Assembly: GCA_910578365.1 (NCBI GenBank)
Contig: CAJTRC010000059.1
Location: forward strand, 1-15,361
Length of the DNA stretch: 15,361 nucleotides
Direction: 5' to 3'
Origin: an uncultured Muribaculaceae bacterium
GTDB taxonomy: Bacteria; Bacteroidota; Bacteroidia; Bacteroidales; Muribaculaceae
Shown in pieces: positions 15,106 to 15,361 of the stretch. Positions within the stretch are counted from its first letter, which is position 1, and each line of letters begins with the position of its first letter. The notes beneath the pieces were generated by a model, which saw only the letters and a list, made by a program, of their open reading frames with translations, was not told where the DNA came from and did no database searches. The position numbers were made by a program, and so were the translations under genes.

Positions 15106-15157
15106 GGGTGTTGCAGAAAATATGAGCCGCAGACCGGCTTATATTTCTGCAACACCC
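15106..15157. terminator. Long bidirectional hairpin terminator
   Basis: The arms 15106-15129 and 15135-15157 pair over about 22 positions, with one bulged A, one G-U pair and a 5-nt loop (CAGAC). The arms begin GGGTGTTGCAGAAA and end in its complement. The plus strand continues TATTTTTTG, a good U-tract; the minus strand continues to CCATTTTTAAC. No gene visibly ends here, yet the stem is the strongest in the window. It may end a transcript from outside the window or an unannotated RNA, or insulate the SRP promoter. Confidence 0.65.
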
Positions 15158-15298
15158 TATTTTTTGTGTGATTATTTACTATGAGTTTGAGGGTGTTTAA
15201 TAATAAATGTTAAATTCCCGGTGGCGTATCTTTTAGCAATTCAGCAAAAGAGACGCCAAGGCGGGGGTAACTTTAAAAATCCATTAATTCAAAAAATA
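15158..15298. other. Intergenic stretch with a second hairpin, no gene seen
   Basis: A hairpin is formed by 15223-15234 (GGCGTATCTTTT) and 15246-15257 (AAAAGAGACGCC), 11 of 12 positions paired, with an 11-nt loop. TAAATGTTAAA (15204-15214) repeats a unit found at 6172-6182. TAACTTTA at 15269-15276 resembles a -7 element with its last base changed, but no TTG lies at the right distance. No coding sequence is supported here. Confidence 0.4.
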
Positions 15299-15361
15299 AT
15301 GTTGATACAGAAATTACCATTCCACTCGAAAATCACGGGCGCCTTTAGCTCTTCATTTCAG
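15299..15361 (+). CDS. Possible start of a gene running off the right edge
   Basis: An ATG at 15299 opens 21 codons without a stop to the window end, reading MLIQKLPFHSKITGAFSSSF. It is preceded by an A-rich leader, as is common for Bacteroidota genes, and lies downstream of a strong terminator-like hairpin. The product is not recognised and 21 codons are too few to judge. A minus-strand gene ending at the very edge also cannot be excluded. Confidence 0.3.
   Translation, partial: MLIQKLPFHSKITGAFSSSFQ

Noticed and set aside
14898..15125. A 75-codon plus-strand frame covering the SRP RNA
   Set aside because: It is antisense to a well supported structured RNA and its promoter, and ends inside the terminator hairpin; no coding signal.

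Overview
The window comes from a member of the Bacteroidota, most likely a Bacteroidales. The evidence is a complete core of type IX secretion system (T9SS) genes, promoters of the Bacteroidota type (TTG, about 19 nt, TAnnTTTG), genes spaced without obvious Shine-Dalgarno sites, and AT-rich intergenic repeats built on ATTTAAC/ATTCAAC. A gut Muribaculaceae-like genome would fit, but genus cannot be fixed from this sequence. There are no tRNA or 16S/23S genes, no CRISPR array and no recognisable insertion sequence.

Layout. (1) 1-4266, minus strand: a MacAB-like export operon in the order membrane-fusion protein, ABC ATPase, FtsX-type permease, and a second FtsX-type permease that runs off the left edge. 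(2) 4267-4422: a short divergent spacer with a candidate promoter for the export operon and three alternating GC-rich arms that can form competing hairpins ahead of porT. (3) 4423-11510, plus strand: porT, porP, gldK/porK, gldL/porL, gldM/porM and gldN/porN, tightly packed. (4) 11511-13241: an RsmI-like SAM-dependent methyltransferase abutting gldN with no spacer, then a YycJ/WalJ-type metallo-beta-lactamase-fold protein 6 nt later. (5) 13277-13622: a deletion remnant of an acyltransferase-3 gene, ended by a hairpin. (6) 13744-14811, minus strand: a secreted DUF1573 protein. (7) 14920-15013, minus strand: the SRP RNA with its own promoter and terminator. (8) 15049-15361: an intergenic stretch with a strong bidirectional hairpin, a second hairpin and possibly the first codons of another gene.

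How the genes work together. In T9SS, GldL and GldM form the proton-driven inner-membrane motor, GldK and GldN form the periplasmic ring under the outer membrane, and PorT and PorP are outer-membrane parts. Here all six lie in one run, which may be a single operon that also carries the methyltransferase and hydrolase. The opposite-strand MacAB-like set is probably an independent exporter of unknown substrate. No T9SS cargo protein is visible in the window.

The main items worth a second look are the internally deleted acyltransferase, the competing hairpins before porT, the promoter that almost touches the membrane-fusion gene's start codon, the unusual apical loop of the SRP RNA, and the edge permease, which differs in composition and motif from its partner. 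I found no clearly undescribed multi-gene system.
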